A DNA stretch of 39,198 nt from Akkermansiaceae bacterium UBA5020. Lineage in GTDB: Bacteria > Verrucomicrobiota > Verrucomicrobiia > Verrucomicrobiales > DEV007. Positions 24,983 through 36,900 of this stretch are shown here, piece after piece; within the stretch, counting starts at the first letter, position 1; each line of letters begins with the position of its first letter. Position numbers and translations under genes: made by a program. The stretch spans positions 1 through 39,198 of the forward strand of contig DGXY01000068.1 of the NCBI GenBank assembly GCA_002396885.1. Reading direction: 5' to 3'. The notes below the pieces were generated by a model. That model searched no databases. It was not told the origin of the DNA and worked only from the letters and a program-made list of their open reading frames with translations.

Positions 24983-27900
24983 CTACTCCTTGACGGCCGC
25001 CGCGTTGCGGCGCTTGCGGAGGCGACGGAAGAAGAATCCTCCAAGCGCCATACCAAGAAGCCCGAGCGTGCCCGGTTCGGGCACGGCGGTGAGCGTGATG
25101 GCCGTGGTGCCATAGTCGATCTGATAACCGGAAATGATGTCCCCTTGACCAATTCCGTTAAAGGTGGACCCACCGATCAACGAGCTATAGGTGGCGATGG
25201 TGTATGAGTTACCCGCCGTGAAGTTGGTCACGGCAAGGCTGAGGATCGCATTGTTGAGATCAAGCGCGCCGGTTCCAAGATTGATCAGATCGGACGATCC
25301 CGAAACGTCCCCGACGAGATCAATCAGCCAGGTCGCACCCGTGGTGTTGGTGAGAGTGCCGTTGAAGTTGATCGTGCCCACGGTGCCATCGGTGCCGCCG
25401 GTGAGGATGGCGCCATTGCCGATCGTGGTGTTGCCCGAAATCGTCCCCGTGCCGCCGAAAGTACCGTCGGTGATGTTCACGGTACCGGAGCCGGTGGTCG
25501 TGCTGTTGATGTAGAGGGCGCCGTCTCCCGTTTTGGTGAGATTGCCGGTGAGGACGATCGGACTGGTCGAGGCGACGGTCAAAGCGGTGGACGCCGCCGT
25601 CTCGATCGTGCCGCCCGTCGCCCCCACGGTGACCCCGCGGTTGGCGTCGTCGATCGTGAAGGAGGCGGTCGTGAGGAGGGTGCCTCCGTCGATCTCGAGC
25701 TGGGCGGCATTGAAGGCGAGGGGGTTGTTCCCGAGATTGTCTTCGGAGGAGACCGAGAGGATGCCTGCGTTCACCACGGTGCGACCGGTGTGGTTGTTGT
25801 CACCGGCCAACACGAGGGTGCCCGCGGTGGTCTTGACGAGGTTCCCTCCCCCGTTGAGTTCTCCGAGATTCCGGAGGGTCCCCGACTGGGCGCTGAACAC
25901 GATCTGGTTCGTGGCGCTTCCGATGTTGTTCCCGCCCATGTCGAGGGTGGCGCCGTTGAGGTTCACCGTGCCGGTGGCGGTGCCGCCTCCGGCTGCGTCG
26001 GCCCCTCGGTTGATGGCACCCGAGAAGGTGACATTGCCCCCGGTGAGGTTGGCAGTGGCCACGGCGTTGCCCGCCCCGCTGGCAGTAGCGAGCGTCCATG
26101 CCCCGGTCGTGACGGTGCCGCCGCCGAGATTGATCGTCGTGGTTGTCGTGCTGGCATTCGCCCCCTTGGTGGAGGCAGTGAGGCTGCCGATGTCAAGAGT
26201 GCCGGTATCAAAGCTGAAGACATTGACCAGATCGGCGTTCCGGTTCTGTGTGCCGATCGACACGGTTGAGAACTTGAGATCGGCATTGTGCCCGGTGACA
26301 TCGAAAGTGTTCTGGTTGCCGGCGAGGGCGACCGAGGTGTTGGCGGCACCCGTGCCCATGTTGAAGGCCGCCGCGGAGCTACCGTCCGCCGCGCGCACCG
26401 TCACGCTCCCGCTGCCGTCGAGGAAGGTGATCGAACCGAGGTCACGCGCTCCGGTGCCGATATTGACCGTGTTGACGTTGAGGGTATTCGAGACGGAGCC
26501 CAGTTTCAGCAAATTCACCTGATCCACGTTGCCGTTGAAGGTGCCCCCGCCCCCAACAGTGATGGCGCTGCCAGAGACCACACTGGTATCCGCCAATCTC
26601 AGTTCCGCCTTCCCGGTGGCATTGGTCCCACTGTTGCTGCTGACGAGGAGGACCCCGGAAGTCGTGTTCAGGGCGACGTTCATCGTCGAAAGGGCGCTGA
26701 AATCGGCCAGCGTCGTGTTCGCGGTGCCCGTGCCCCCGACGAGGAAGGTGTTCCCAGTGTTCGTGAGGTTGTTCACGGTGAAATCGCCTCCTCCGGTGAC
26801 GGCGAAGTTGGTGACGGACGAGGCGGCCGCACTGCCAATGGTGACGTTTCCATTGATCGTGACCTCCTTGGTCGGATCAACGACGAGGCTGGCCGATCCA
26901 TTGGGCTGGACCAGAAGCGAGCCAAAGGCAGCGTCTTCCTTCGCCTCGACCGTCCCGGTGGTGGTGATGGTGTTCGTGCTGCCGTATTGAAGAGCTCCAG
27001 TGAGATTTTGCGCCGCTTTGAGCCGCAGGATTCCGTTGTCGACCGTGGTGGTGCCGGTGTAGGACTGGGATTGGGCATAGGCCCAAGTGTTCGCGTCGGC
27101 TTTCAACACGGAGAGAACGGCACCGACTTCCTGGATCTGCCCGGAAGAGTTTTCCAGAATCGCTGCCGAACTACCGCGCAGCGTGAGCGTCTTCGCTCCC
27201 GCATTTTCGGCACGCACACCGCCAAGAACGAGGGCTCCGGTGCCATCGGCGTCGATCGTGACCCCACCAGTTGTCCCCTGCATCCCGATAAGGCGGTTGC
27301 TGGTGTGCCCGCTACCTGTGTAAATCAGGGTGGTGGCGGCAGTGGTCAATCCCATGCGGATGATACCATCCTCCGTGTTCGCAGGTGCTCCGAGCGAACT
27401 GGCCCCACCGCCGACGTTGCCGATGCTGTTGAGGCTGAGGCTACCGGCCTGGATCTCGGTAGCACCGGTATAGGTGCTGAGGCCCGTGAGGGTCACGGTG
27501 TTGGCCTGCGCCTTGAGGAGGCCGCCGGCACCTGCGAGGATGGCGTCGATCGTTGTATCGCCGGTGTGGTTGAGGAAGACACCAGAGGAGGTGTTGATCG
27601 TACCAGTGCCGGTGATCGCGGGCGACGCCCCGGAAGTGGTGACGAGGCCGTGCCGGATCGAGTTCGATCCCAGGGCCAGAGTCGTGCCGCCGGAAAGCGT
27701 CAAGTTCCCTCCGTTGCCGAGGGCATTCGCGGCTCCGATCGTGATCGTCCCGGCGGACAGCGTCGTCGCCCCGGTATAGGAGGCGGTGGCGTTGAGAGTG
27801 AGGTTGCCGAGACCGGCCTTCGTGAATCCACCCGTGCCCGAGCCGAGGCTGCCCGCGAAGACGGGATCGTTCCCGTTGGTATCGATCGTGCCACCCCCTT

Positions 27901-30900
27901 CGCGGAAGAGGATCGAGCGGCCGGAAAGGTCGTCGGTCAACTCGTCGAACAAGCTTCCCAGGCGGAGGGTGCCGCCGGCAAAGACGAGGGAGCCGGTGGC
28001 ACCGCCGATGTGGTCGAGGTCGGCGATTTCGAGGGTGCCTTCGTTGATCGTCGTTTTCCTCGCGCCTCCACCAGCCGTGTTCACTTGGTTGAGGATGAGG
28101 GTGCCCCGACCGGATTTGGTGATGTCAGCGCTGGAGGTGAGCGGGGAGGCAAGAGTGACCGTAAGAGTCGAGGTGTTCGCGGCCGAAGAGGGATTCACCA
28201 CGTGGATCACGTATTCGTTCGTCCCTCCAACGGTGATTCCAGAATCAAATCCACCTAGAGTGGTGTCGTAAGCGGTGCTCGCCACGCCACCGGTGATCGT
28301 GAAAAGCATGGCGCCACTGGTGATCCCCAAAGTCTGTCCGACCCCGGTCCCGGTGAAATCCAGTCCCGCAACGGCGGCATTGTTCACGATCAGGGAGTTG
28401 ATCGTGGCTCCGGGGACGCCGGTAAGATCGCCACTGAGCGACTCGCGGACGTTGTCACCCGAGGCGAAGGCGGCGAAGGTGGAGAATTCGTTGGTGAGAT
28501 TGAGAGGGACAAAACCCCGGTTGTCCACATACGTGAGGAACGTGTTCCCCATATTTCCATCCACGAGGCCGGCAGTGAGGTTTTCTCCGATCGCCCAAGG
28601 AACAATGCTCACGTTTTTGGCGGTGCCGCCAATGGTGCCGCCACCGCCGACATTGGCCGCGATCATGGCCGCGTCATTGGCATCCGTCACCTTGAACTGG
28701 GTGCGACCCGCGGCGTCCGCGGTGGCCCCAAGATTGCGTCCACGGACGTTCACGGTGGCACCATTGAGCCGGGTCCATCCCGCAGAGATAAAACGGGACT
28801 GCGCGGAGGTGCCTCCGCTCGCCTCGAGGCTGAGGTAGTTCGCTCCACTGTTGAAAGTGGTGCTACCGATCGTTTCGTTCGAGTCGTCGTTGTCGTCGTT
28901 CCGGATCGAGAGGCCGCGCGGGATGGTTTCACCGCTGAACGGGCCGGAAGCGGAATTCAGAGTGAAGGTGGCGGTGTCACTGATGCGGTCTGTCACATTC
29001 GTGGTCGCATTGTTGTCGAGCAGCAAGCTACCGCGCCCGTTGATGGTGAAAGCGGCGGCGGAACCGAGGCGGGCCGTGTCGCCGCTGAGTTGGAACAAAC
29101 CACCATTGACGGTGACCGAACCGGTGAACAGGCTGGTGCTGGTTTGCCCATTGTAATTGAAGTTACCGGTGCTGCCGGTGTTCATGACGATTTGGCCGGA
29201 TCCGGTTAAACGGCCGGAATATGTCGTGCCGGCGCTCTGATTAAAAGTCAGGGTATGGCTACCCACATCCACCAGGCCGTTGTCGGAATCAGTCTGGCGC
29301 TGACCACCCGTAAGACGACCGATGGTTTCATTCGCAAGCAGTTGCAGCGTCGAGTTGGTGTAGGTGGCAAGAGTGACCAACGAAGTGTCACCGATGGCGT
29401 TGCCCCCGGAAACCTGAAGAACCCCGTCCTGAATCTCCGTGCCACCGGAGTAGACGTTGTTCCCGCTGAGCAGAAGGGTGCCGGATCCGGACTTGGTCAA
29501 AGCTGAGTTCGTGCGGAGGTCAGCCCCCAACTGGAAGACGGCGGCGCTATCCTGGGTAATGATGAGTTCCGGGACGTTGGAAGCCTGGGCGCCCGAAAAG
29601 ATCGTGCCGTTCATGAGGCTGGGTGTGCCGCCGACGTTGTCGGTCACGAGAAGTCCGCCGCTGGCGATGCCGAGAACGCCGCCCGATGCTAGGACGAGAT
29701 CGGAACCGGACGCGGCGTTGAAGCGAAGGCTGTTGAGATAGGCAGTGCCGAGAGTTCCGGTGAAGCCCGCCGAGTCACTGATGTTCTCTCCGGTGAGCCA
29801 CGATCCAACGGCATCCTGCGAGGTGGTGGTGGCGGCGACGATGTTTCCGTCGGCGGCGTTGGTGAGGTTGCGGGCGAAAAAGACGCCGGTGCCGTCGTTC
29901 ACGGTGGCCCAGCCCCCGAGGATGGCATTTGCACCAGACCCCAAGGTGTTGAGAGTATCCGTGGTGATGCCGTTGGTGGCACTCTGGCTACCGCCGGGCA
30001 GGGCGAAGCGGACGGTGCCGTCCTGGGCATTGATGGCACGGGTAATTGCATTCAGATTGAGGACGAGACTCTGGCCGCTACCGGGGTTCAGCGTGATGGC
30101 GTTGGTGCCGCCGCTACCGATGGTGAAGCTGGCCACCGTCTGCGCGCTGGAGGCGGAAGCATTGCCGGTGAGCACCAGATTCGAACCGCGCATGTCGAGG
30201 GCGGACGCGGCGCGGAGTTTGGTGGTGTTGCTGGCCGTGTAATCCAGCACCAGCGTCCCTTCGTAGAGCAAGGAGGAGCCCGTCGAGGCCATGCCGCTGT
30301 TGTCGCCCTTGAGGGTGACCGTGCCCGTGCTGAATTTTTCAAGAGAGGTGGACCCGTCGCTGCCCAGATTGGCATTCACCGTGCCACGGAAAAGATCGAT
30401 CGCCCCACCCCGGGTGAACACAGTGCCCGTGCCATCGATCTGGCCCTCGAAACCGATCGTCCGTTGCCCGAGATCGAGCCGCGGCGTTTCAATGTTGAAT
30501 GTGTTGGTGTTCAGGGTCCCGCCTCCAAGCGAGTTATCACCCAGAACAATCAAATCCAATCCACCACTGTTCAGCGGTCCAAAGACATCGCTGGAGAGAA
30601 GGTTGATCGTCGCACCGGTCCGGGCGTAAAGTCCGTTGCTGGCGCCGGCGGTGAAGGAGATGAGGCTGGATCCGGTCAGGTTTAGCACGGCGGAGGCATT
30701 GGTCACGATGATGTCATCGGACAGGACGCTGGGAGCACCACTCAGACTCCAGTTGCCGGAGTTCACCAAAAGGTCAGCAGCGACGCCGACCTGCGTGATG
30801 CCGCCCGTGATGAAGCCGGCGGCGGTGCTGTCAGTGCCCAAGAGGGTCAACCCGTTATCCAAGGCCTGAGTGATCGCCCCGGTGTAAGTGATGGTGGCTC

Positions 30901-33900
30901 CTCCGGTTCCGTGCGCCGAAAGGGTCGAGGACGCTGTCGTGGCGATGGGCCGATTGGTAGACTGGCTGGTGCCGCCGATGAAGCGCAGGTTACCGCCTCC
31001 GAGGGAGATGGTATTGCCCTGACCAAGGCTGCTCGCCGCCCCGCCGGCATTCGTGACAGTGTTGAACTCGCCGACGCCCTCACCCAAAGTGAAATTTCCG
31101 GAGAAGGTATTCAGGCCTGTGAGCCGAGCGGTGGCGTTGGTCTGCGCCCAGGCACCCGCGTCGTCATTGATGGCCAACGAGTAGCCGCTGCCGCCGTCGC
31201 TGATCACGCTGTTGATGGTGAGGAGATGGGCGGCGTTGTTGGCCACCGAAATGCTGCTGTTGCCTCCGAGGGTGACGCCGCCACTAAGGTTCAGCTTGCT
31301 GAAGGCATCCGCGAGGAAGAATCGGACAGTGGCGCCTGTTCCTGCGGCGCCAAGGGTGACCGCTCCAGTCTGATCCACGAGAAAATCGGCAGAAAGAGTG
31401 CCGCTGGTGTTGTCCACCGAGAACTCGCCCACCGCACCCGCTCCATAGCTCAAGGTTCCGGTGCGCGTCAGCGTCTGACCATTCACGCCCTGAAGTTGGA
31501 GACGGCCGAAGCTGCTGAAGGTGACGTCGTTGGTGGTGAAGCTGGGAGTCACTGCGGAGGTCAGCAGGACGGAACCGCGGTTCAAGAGGAGATCGCCGTT
31601 CCAGGTGTTGGCCGCGTTGTTCAACGTCAGGAGTCCACCGACTTGATTGCCTGCCGAAACCGTGTTGTTGCCATCGATGGTGAGGTTGCCAGAGCCGCTG
31701 AGGATGCCGGAAAGCGTGATGTTCCGGGCGGTTCCGGTGAGCGCCGTGTTGGAATCCGCCAGGTTGGTGGTGGAGGCGGCGGAGACGTTGATCGCGCCGC
31801 TGTAGGTCTGGTTGTTTCCGCCAGCCGACAGAGTGCCGCCACCGAGCGTGAGTGCATTGGTCACGGTGCCAGACGCGGCATTATTGTAGAAGAAAGCAGC
31901 ACCGGTATTCACAGCGACGTTGGCCCGCTTACCTACGACACCCAATGCGTCGATGGTCAGGATTTCCAAGGTGCCGCCATCAACCGTGAAGTCGGTGGTG
32001 TTGGTGCTGTTGAAACCATTGTCAGCGGCGATGGAGACGGTCACTTTACCACTACCCGTTTTGATCACGTCCTTTTCTCCCTGCAATCCGCCGGAAAGGG
32101 TGAGCACGGAAGATGCATCGGCGACATTCCAAGTTTGTGAGGAAACAGTCCCACCAAGGCGAAGCGGGGCCGAAATGGTAACAGCAGCAGGGCCACCAGC
32201 GGTGATCCTGATTCCGTCAGTGGAGACCTGCGGAGCGACTTCAAGACGGTTGGTGCTCACCGCCCCAGGAGCGATGGTGACGGAGGTTGGCGTGGTGGTG
32301 CCAGCTTCGAAGGTCAGGGAGTTGATCTTGATGTTTTGCTCCAACGTCGTGGTGAGAGGAGCAGCGGCGAGGCCATCGTAGGCAAAGACGACGTCCGTGC
32401 CGCTACCGGGAATAGAAGCCGCTGGAATGGTGCCCGCCTTATCGGTGGACCAGTTGTTGGCGTTGGCATTCCAAGTGTTGTCCGTCAAACCTCTCCAATA
32501 AGAATTACCTGTGATGAGATTGCCAGTGGTGAGTTGAACGAGATTGTTCGTCACAGTCCAAGTGAAGCCGGAGAAGCCGCCAGGAGTGGCTCCCTGAATG
32601 ATGTTGCTGGTACCAAAGGCTGTGAGGCCCCCATCCGCTAGGTTCAGCAGGGTGTAAGTCGTCAACGGATTGAGACCCGCATCCGTCATGTTGAAGGTGA
32701 TCGTGTTCGCCAGAGTCGCCGAGTTACCGGTGAGCAAAGTCAGCGTGTCCGTGTTTAGGAAGTCTCCCACGGCGAGTGAATCACCCACGTTCAGATTCAA
32801 GGTGGTGGTACCTGATCCAGCGCCCAGATTAAGGCTGGTCAAATTCGAGATCGCACTGCCCGTGCCATCCAAAAGACTGAGAATAGATCCGCCACCGACT
32901 TCAATGCTGGTGATGGTTCCTGGGGTGGTCAAACCACCAGGGAGAGCCAAGGTGCTGTTGCCCGTAGCGATCAACCCAGTGGTGCCATTCAGCGCCGAGT
33001 TGATGGTAAAAGATCCACCCCCCGTGCTGCTGGTGCTGCCTTGGTAGGTCAGTGTCATGCCCGTTGGAAGGGTGAGAGCCGTGTTGCCCGTCTTGACAAT
33101 GGAGAGCGCGCCTGCGCCAGAATCGGTGATGGTGCGTGCGCCCGTGTTGGTGATACTAACCGCCGAGTTGTTCGCCCCGAAAGTGAAGGTGGCTGGCGTG
33201 CCCGAGGTATTGTCAATGACGACCGCCCCGGTGGTTGTCGCGGTCAACCCCGTAACCGTCTGGCTCGTGCCGTTGAGGTCCACGGTGCTGGTGTCCAGCG
33301 TTTCGACTTCCGGACTCAAGGTCAGGCCGCCGCTGCCAAAGAACGTCAAACTGGCTCCTGACGCAATCGCCGTAGTCGGCGCAAGACTGGTCGTGAAGGT
33401 CGTCGATGACGTGATCGCCGTGATGACAGAACCCACGGGCACGTTGGTACCGCTGAACCGCTGTCCCACCTGCAAGCCAGCCGTCGATGCCACCGTGATC
33501 GTCGTTCCCGCGATCGGCGTTCCCGCCGTCGTCGGCGCCGCAGGCGCGGCGGTGAATGTCGTCGGAATCGCATTGTTCGCCGTGAACTTCAGCGCACCAC
33601 GATCCACATCCACCGCGTTGTTGGCGATGTTCCAGTTCGACGTCGCCCCATTGGTCCCCAGCGTCAAAGTCCCATTCCCTGTCTTGGTGATGCCCACTCC
33701 ATTGCCCGTGGTGGAGGTGAATGCCCCGTTGATCACCGTTTCACCCTGCCCGTCAATCGTCCACGTCCGGTTGTCGGTCAGTCCGTTCGCGGTGATGCCA
33801 TTCATCGTCAGCGTCTTGCCCGCCGCGATGCTGTTATTCGTGGTCACGTTGTTGGCGGAGGCCGCCAAATTGGTCGGATTGCTGAAGGTCAAGGTGTAGT

Positions 33901-36900
33901 CTCCGAACCACCCGTTGGTGGCATTGTTCGAGAGCGTCAAGACGTTCGCCAAGGTTCTGTCCGCTCCATAAGCGAACACGTTCCCGTTGTTATTGACCAA
34001 ACCACCGACGGTCCCCAAGGCGCCGTTGTTCCCAATCCCCAGTGCGCCACCACTCGCTGTCGTGCTCCCGGTGTAGGTGTTGGCGCCAGTCAGGATCCAG
34101 GTCGCGCCCCCGTCCACACCAATGGTAAGAACGCCCAGTCCGTTGTCTGAAAGCACGCTGGTGATCATGTTTCCTGCGGTGTTCGTTCCCCGCAGCGAAA
34201 GCGTCTTGCTCCCCGTCTCAGTCGTGTCATGAGCGACGTTGGTGAGGATCAACGGGCCGGAGCCATCCGCATGGATCTGGTTCCCTGCCGTCGTCCCGCG
34301 CAGACGAATCTTCCGGTCGCTGGTTTCACCGGCACCCACATACTGCAGAAGGCCGCCAGTCGTGGTCGCATTCCCCAGAACAATCGCATTGCTATTGTCC
34401 ATCGCTACCGCCCCCGCTCCAACACTCGACGTCGCCCCACCCGTGCTGCTGCCCAGCGAGGACACCACCAGCGTGCCTGCCTCAACCGCCGTGGTTCCCG
34501 TGTAGCTGTTCGCTCCCGTCAGGCGCAGGATGCCTGTTCCATTCTTCAGGAACGTTCCGCCGGTGCCGCTGATCACCCCGCTCATGGTGGCGTAGTCCGC
34601 CCCAGTGTTGCCATTGTCGTTCACGGTGACCGCGCGAGCCGCCAGACCAATGTTGGCGGTTCCGGTCCCGGCTCCAAGTGCCGTCGTAGCGTTGGCGCTG
34701 ATCACAAAAGTAGTGGCATTGGTGATGCTCAGGATCACTGCTCCCGCAGGGATCCCTGGACCCGTGATCGGCTGCCCAGGCAGCAGTCCCGCCGTTGATC
34801 CCGTCGTCACGTTCGCGGTCGCATCAGTCGTCGTCACCGTTGGTGTGGATACCGTGCCTGTGTTCAGTGCAATTGGGTTGGTAAATTCGACGTTCGACAA
34901 CGAACTCGTGGAATTCAGGTTGAGTGCTCCCGCACCCACAAACCCGCCACTGGCCCACGTCAATCCCGCACCTGAGTTAAGCGTGACCGTCAGGGGCGTG
35001 GAGTGAGCCGCAAAACCGCCACCACCCGAAGTGCCACCCCAAGTGATCGTCCCAGTTCCAGCCGTCGGCGTGGTGCTCAGATCGCGCGCAAAAGTCCCCG
35101 ACATCTGCAAAATCCCCGTCGCCGTCGCGCTTCCAAGAACCAGCGGACTGGCGCTCGGAAGAGCCGCATTGTTGTTCAATCCCAAGGTGCCCTCGTTCAC
35201 CCGCGTCGCTCCCGTGTAAGTGTTACCGCTGTTCCCCAGATTCCACTGCCCAGCTCCAGTCTTCGTCACCCCCAGGTTGATCCCGCTCACGGTGCTGTCT
35301 CCAAGCAGCGGGTTAAACGTGTTGTCACCAAGACCAAGCCCGGTGCCAGTACCAGCAAACGTCAGGACTGCATTCGCACTCGTGTTGTTGACAATGGCAC
35401 CCGTGTTGCTCCAGATAATCGCGTTATTGTTGGAGACGGAACTCGTCAAGTTCGCCCCCGTCGCAGTTGCCGCAAGCGTGAAGAGACGATCCGTGCTGGC
35501 CGAACGACTTCCCAAGGTAAGCGCGTTGTCAATAATGCTCCCGCGATAGTCAATCCCCGCGGTGGTTCCAGTGAAGACAAGATTGGAGGCCGCATTCGAT
35601 GAGGCACCAATTCCGCTGTTCGCACCGCCATCGGCCAGCGTGTCCACCGTGACCAAACCAGTGCCACCAATGGTTGTTACCCCCGTGTAGGTGCTGACGC
35701 CGCTCCAAGTGGCCGCAGCGCCCCCTTTGGTGATGTTAAGCCCGGCTCCCGAGAACACACCATTCCACGTGCCTCCGCCATTTTGCGTAAACGTCTGGCC
35801 AGAGAGCCCGCTGATCGTGCCCGCACCATCCAGCGCGTTGACCACCGCGTTGGCTGCCGTCACTCCCGAGAGCAGTTCAAGCGTCGCATCCTGCCGGACC
35901 ACCAATGATGCAGTGGTCGCAGACAGGCGGGCCGCAGCGCCATCGAGGCTCACCTTCCCCTCGTTGATCGTGGTCGTTCCAGTCTGGGCATTGGTGCCAA
36001 AAACCACCAGCGTTCCTGCCCCATTCTTCGTCAACCCAGCGGTCGTCACGCTGGAAATGTTCACCGGATTCGTCGCACTGCCCAGATTCAACACATCAGA
36101 AGCTCCGTTCACGCGAATGGCCACGTTCGTGCCTGCCGCGCCACCTTGGATCAAACGAGCCGTGGTGTTATTGCTGAGGATGGAAGCCGTGCCGCCGGAT
36201 TGAAGGATACCGCCAGTAGAGACCACAAGGTTACCGCTCATGGTAAGGGTCTGACTGTTGGTGAGTAGCGACGAAATCGTGGTACCCGCGGCCATGGCGG
36301 TGGCTCCCGTCAAACGGTTGTGTGTCGCAGCGACCAAGGCGGCTCCAGCGTCACGGAAGTTACCAGCACCTCCATACGTGGGCGCGGTCACCACCCCGGC
36401 CACGATATCCGCGAAATTCGATCCGTTCAGATAAAGGTGCCCCTGGAAGTTGGCCGTTCCTGGCAGTGTGGTCGCCGTGGCGGCCGCCGGTGCAACGCCG
36501 GTGAATGAAATCGTGCCACCATTCGCGCCGGTGGTATCGAAGTTTAAGCTCGTGGCCGCGGCTGTTGCACCGAGAGCGGCAGTGGCATTGTTGAACACAA
36601 GATTCGCTGCAAATCCACCCTGGCCGAGAAGACGGACGGTACTCGAACCGGCCGTCGGTGTGAGTGCTCCGAGAGTTTCGGTCGTCGCCCCGGTCGCAAC
36701 GCCCCGGAACTCCAGAACGCCACCTGCAGCGCCAGTGACGCCCTGACTGTTGAATACCACCGTGTTGGTGGCCGACTCCTTGATGACATCCGAAGCCGTG
36801 CCCGTCGCACGGAGTTTCAGAACGCCTCCCTGAATAGTGGTCGCACCCAAATAGGTGTTCGCCGCATTCAGCACCCAAGTTCCCGATCCCAACTTCGTCA

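Noticed and set aside
26288..28258. 656-codon open frame on the plus strand inside the giant gene
   Set aside because: It is antisense to a clear repeat-protein gene; its translation is low-complexity (Gly/Arg/Glu/Asp-rich) without domain motifs. Codons whose antisense reads as stop are rare in this Thr/Ala/Gly/Asn-rich coding sequence, so long empty frames are expected.
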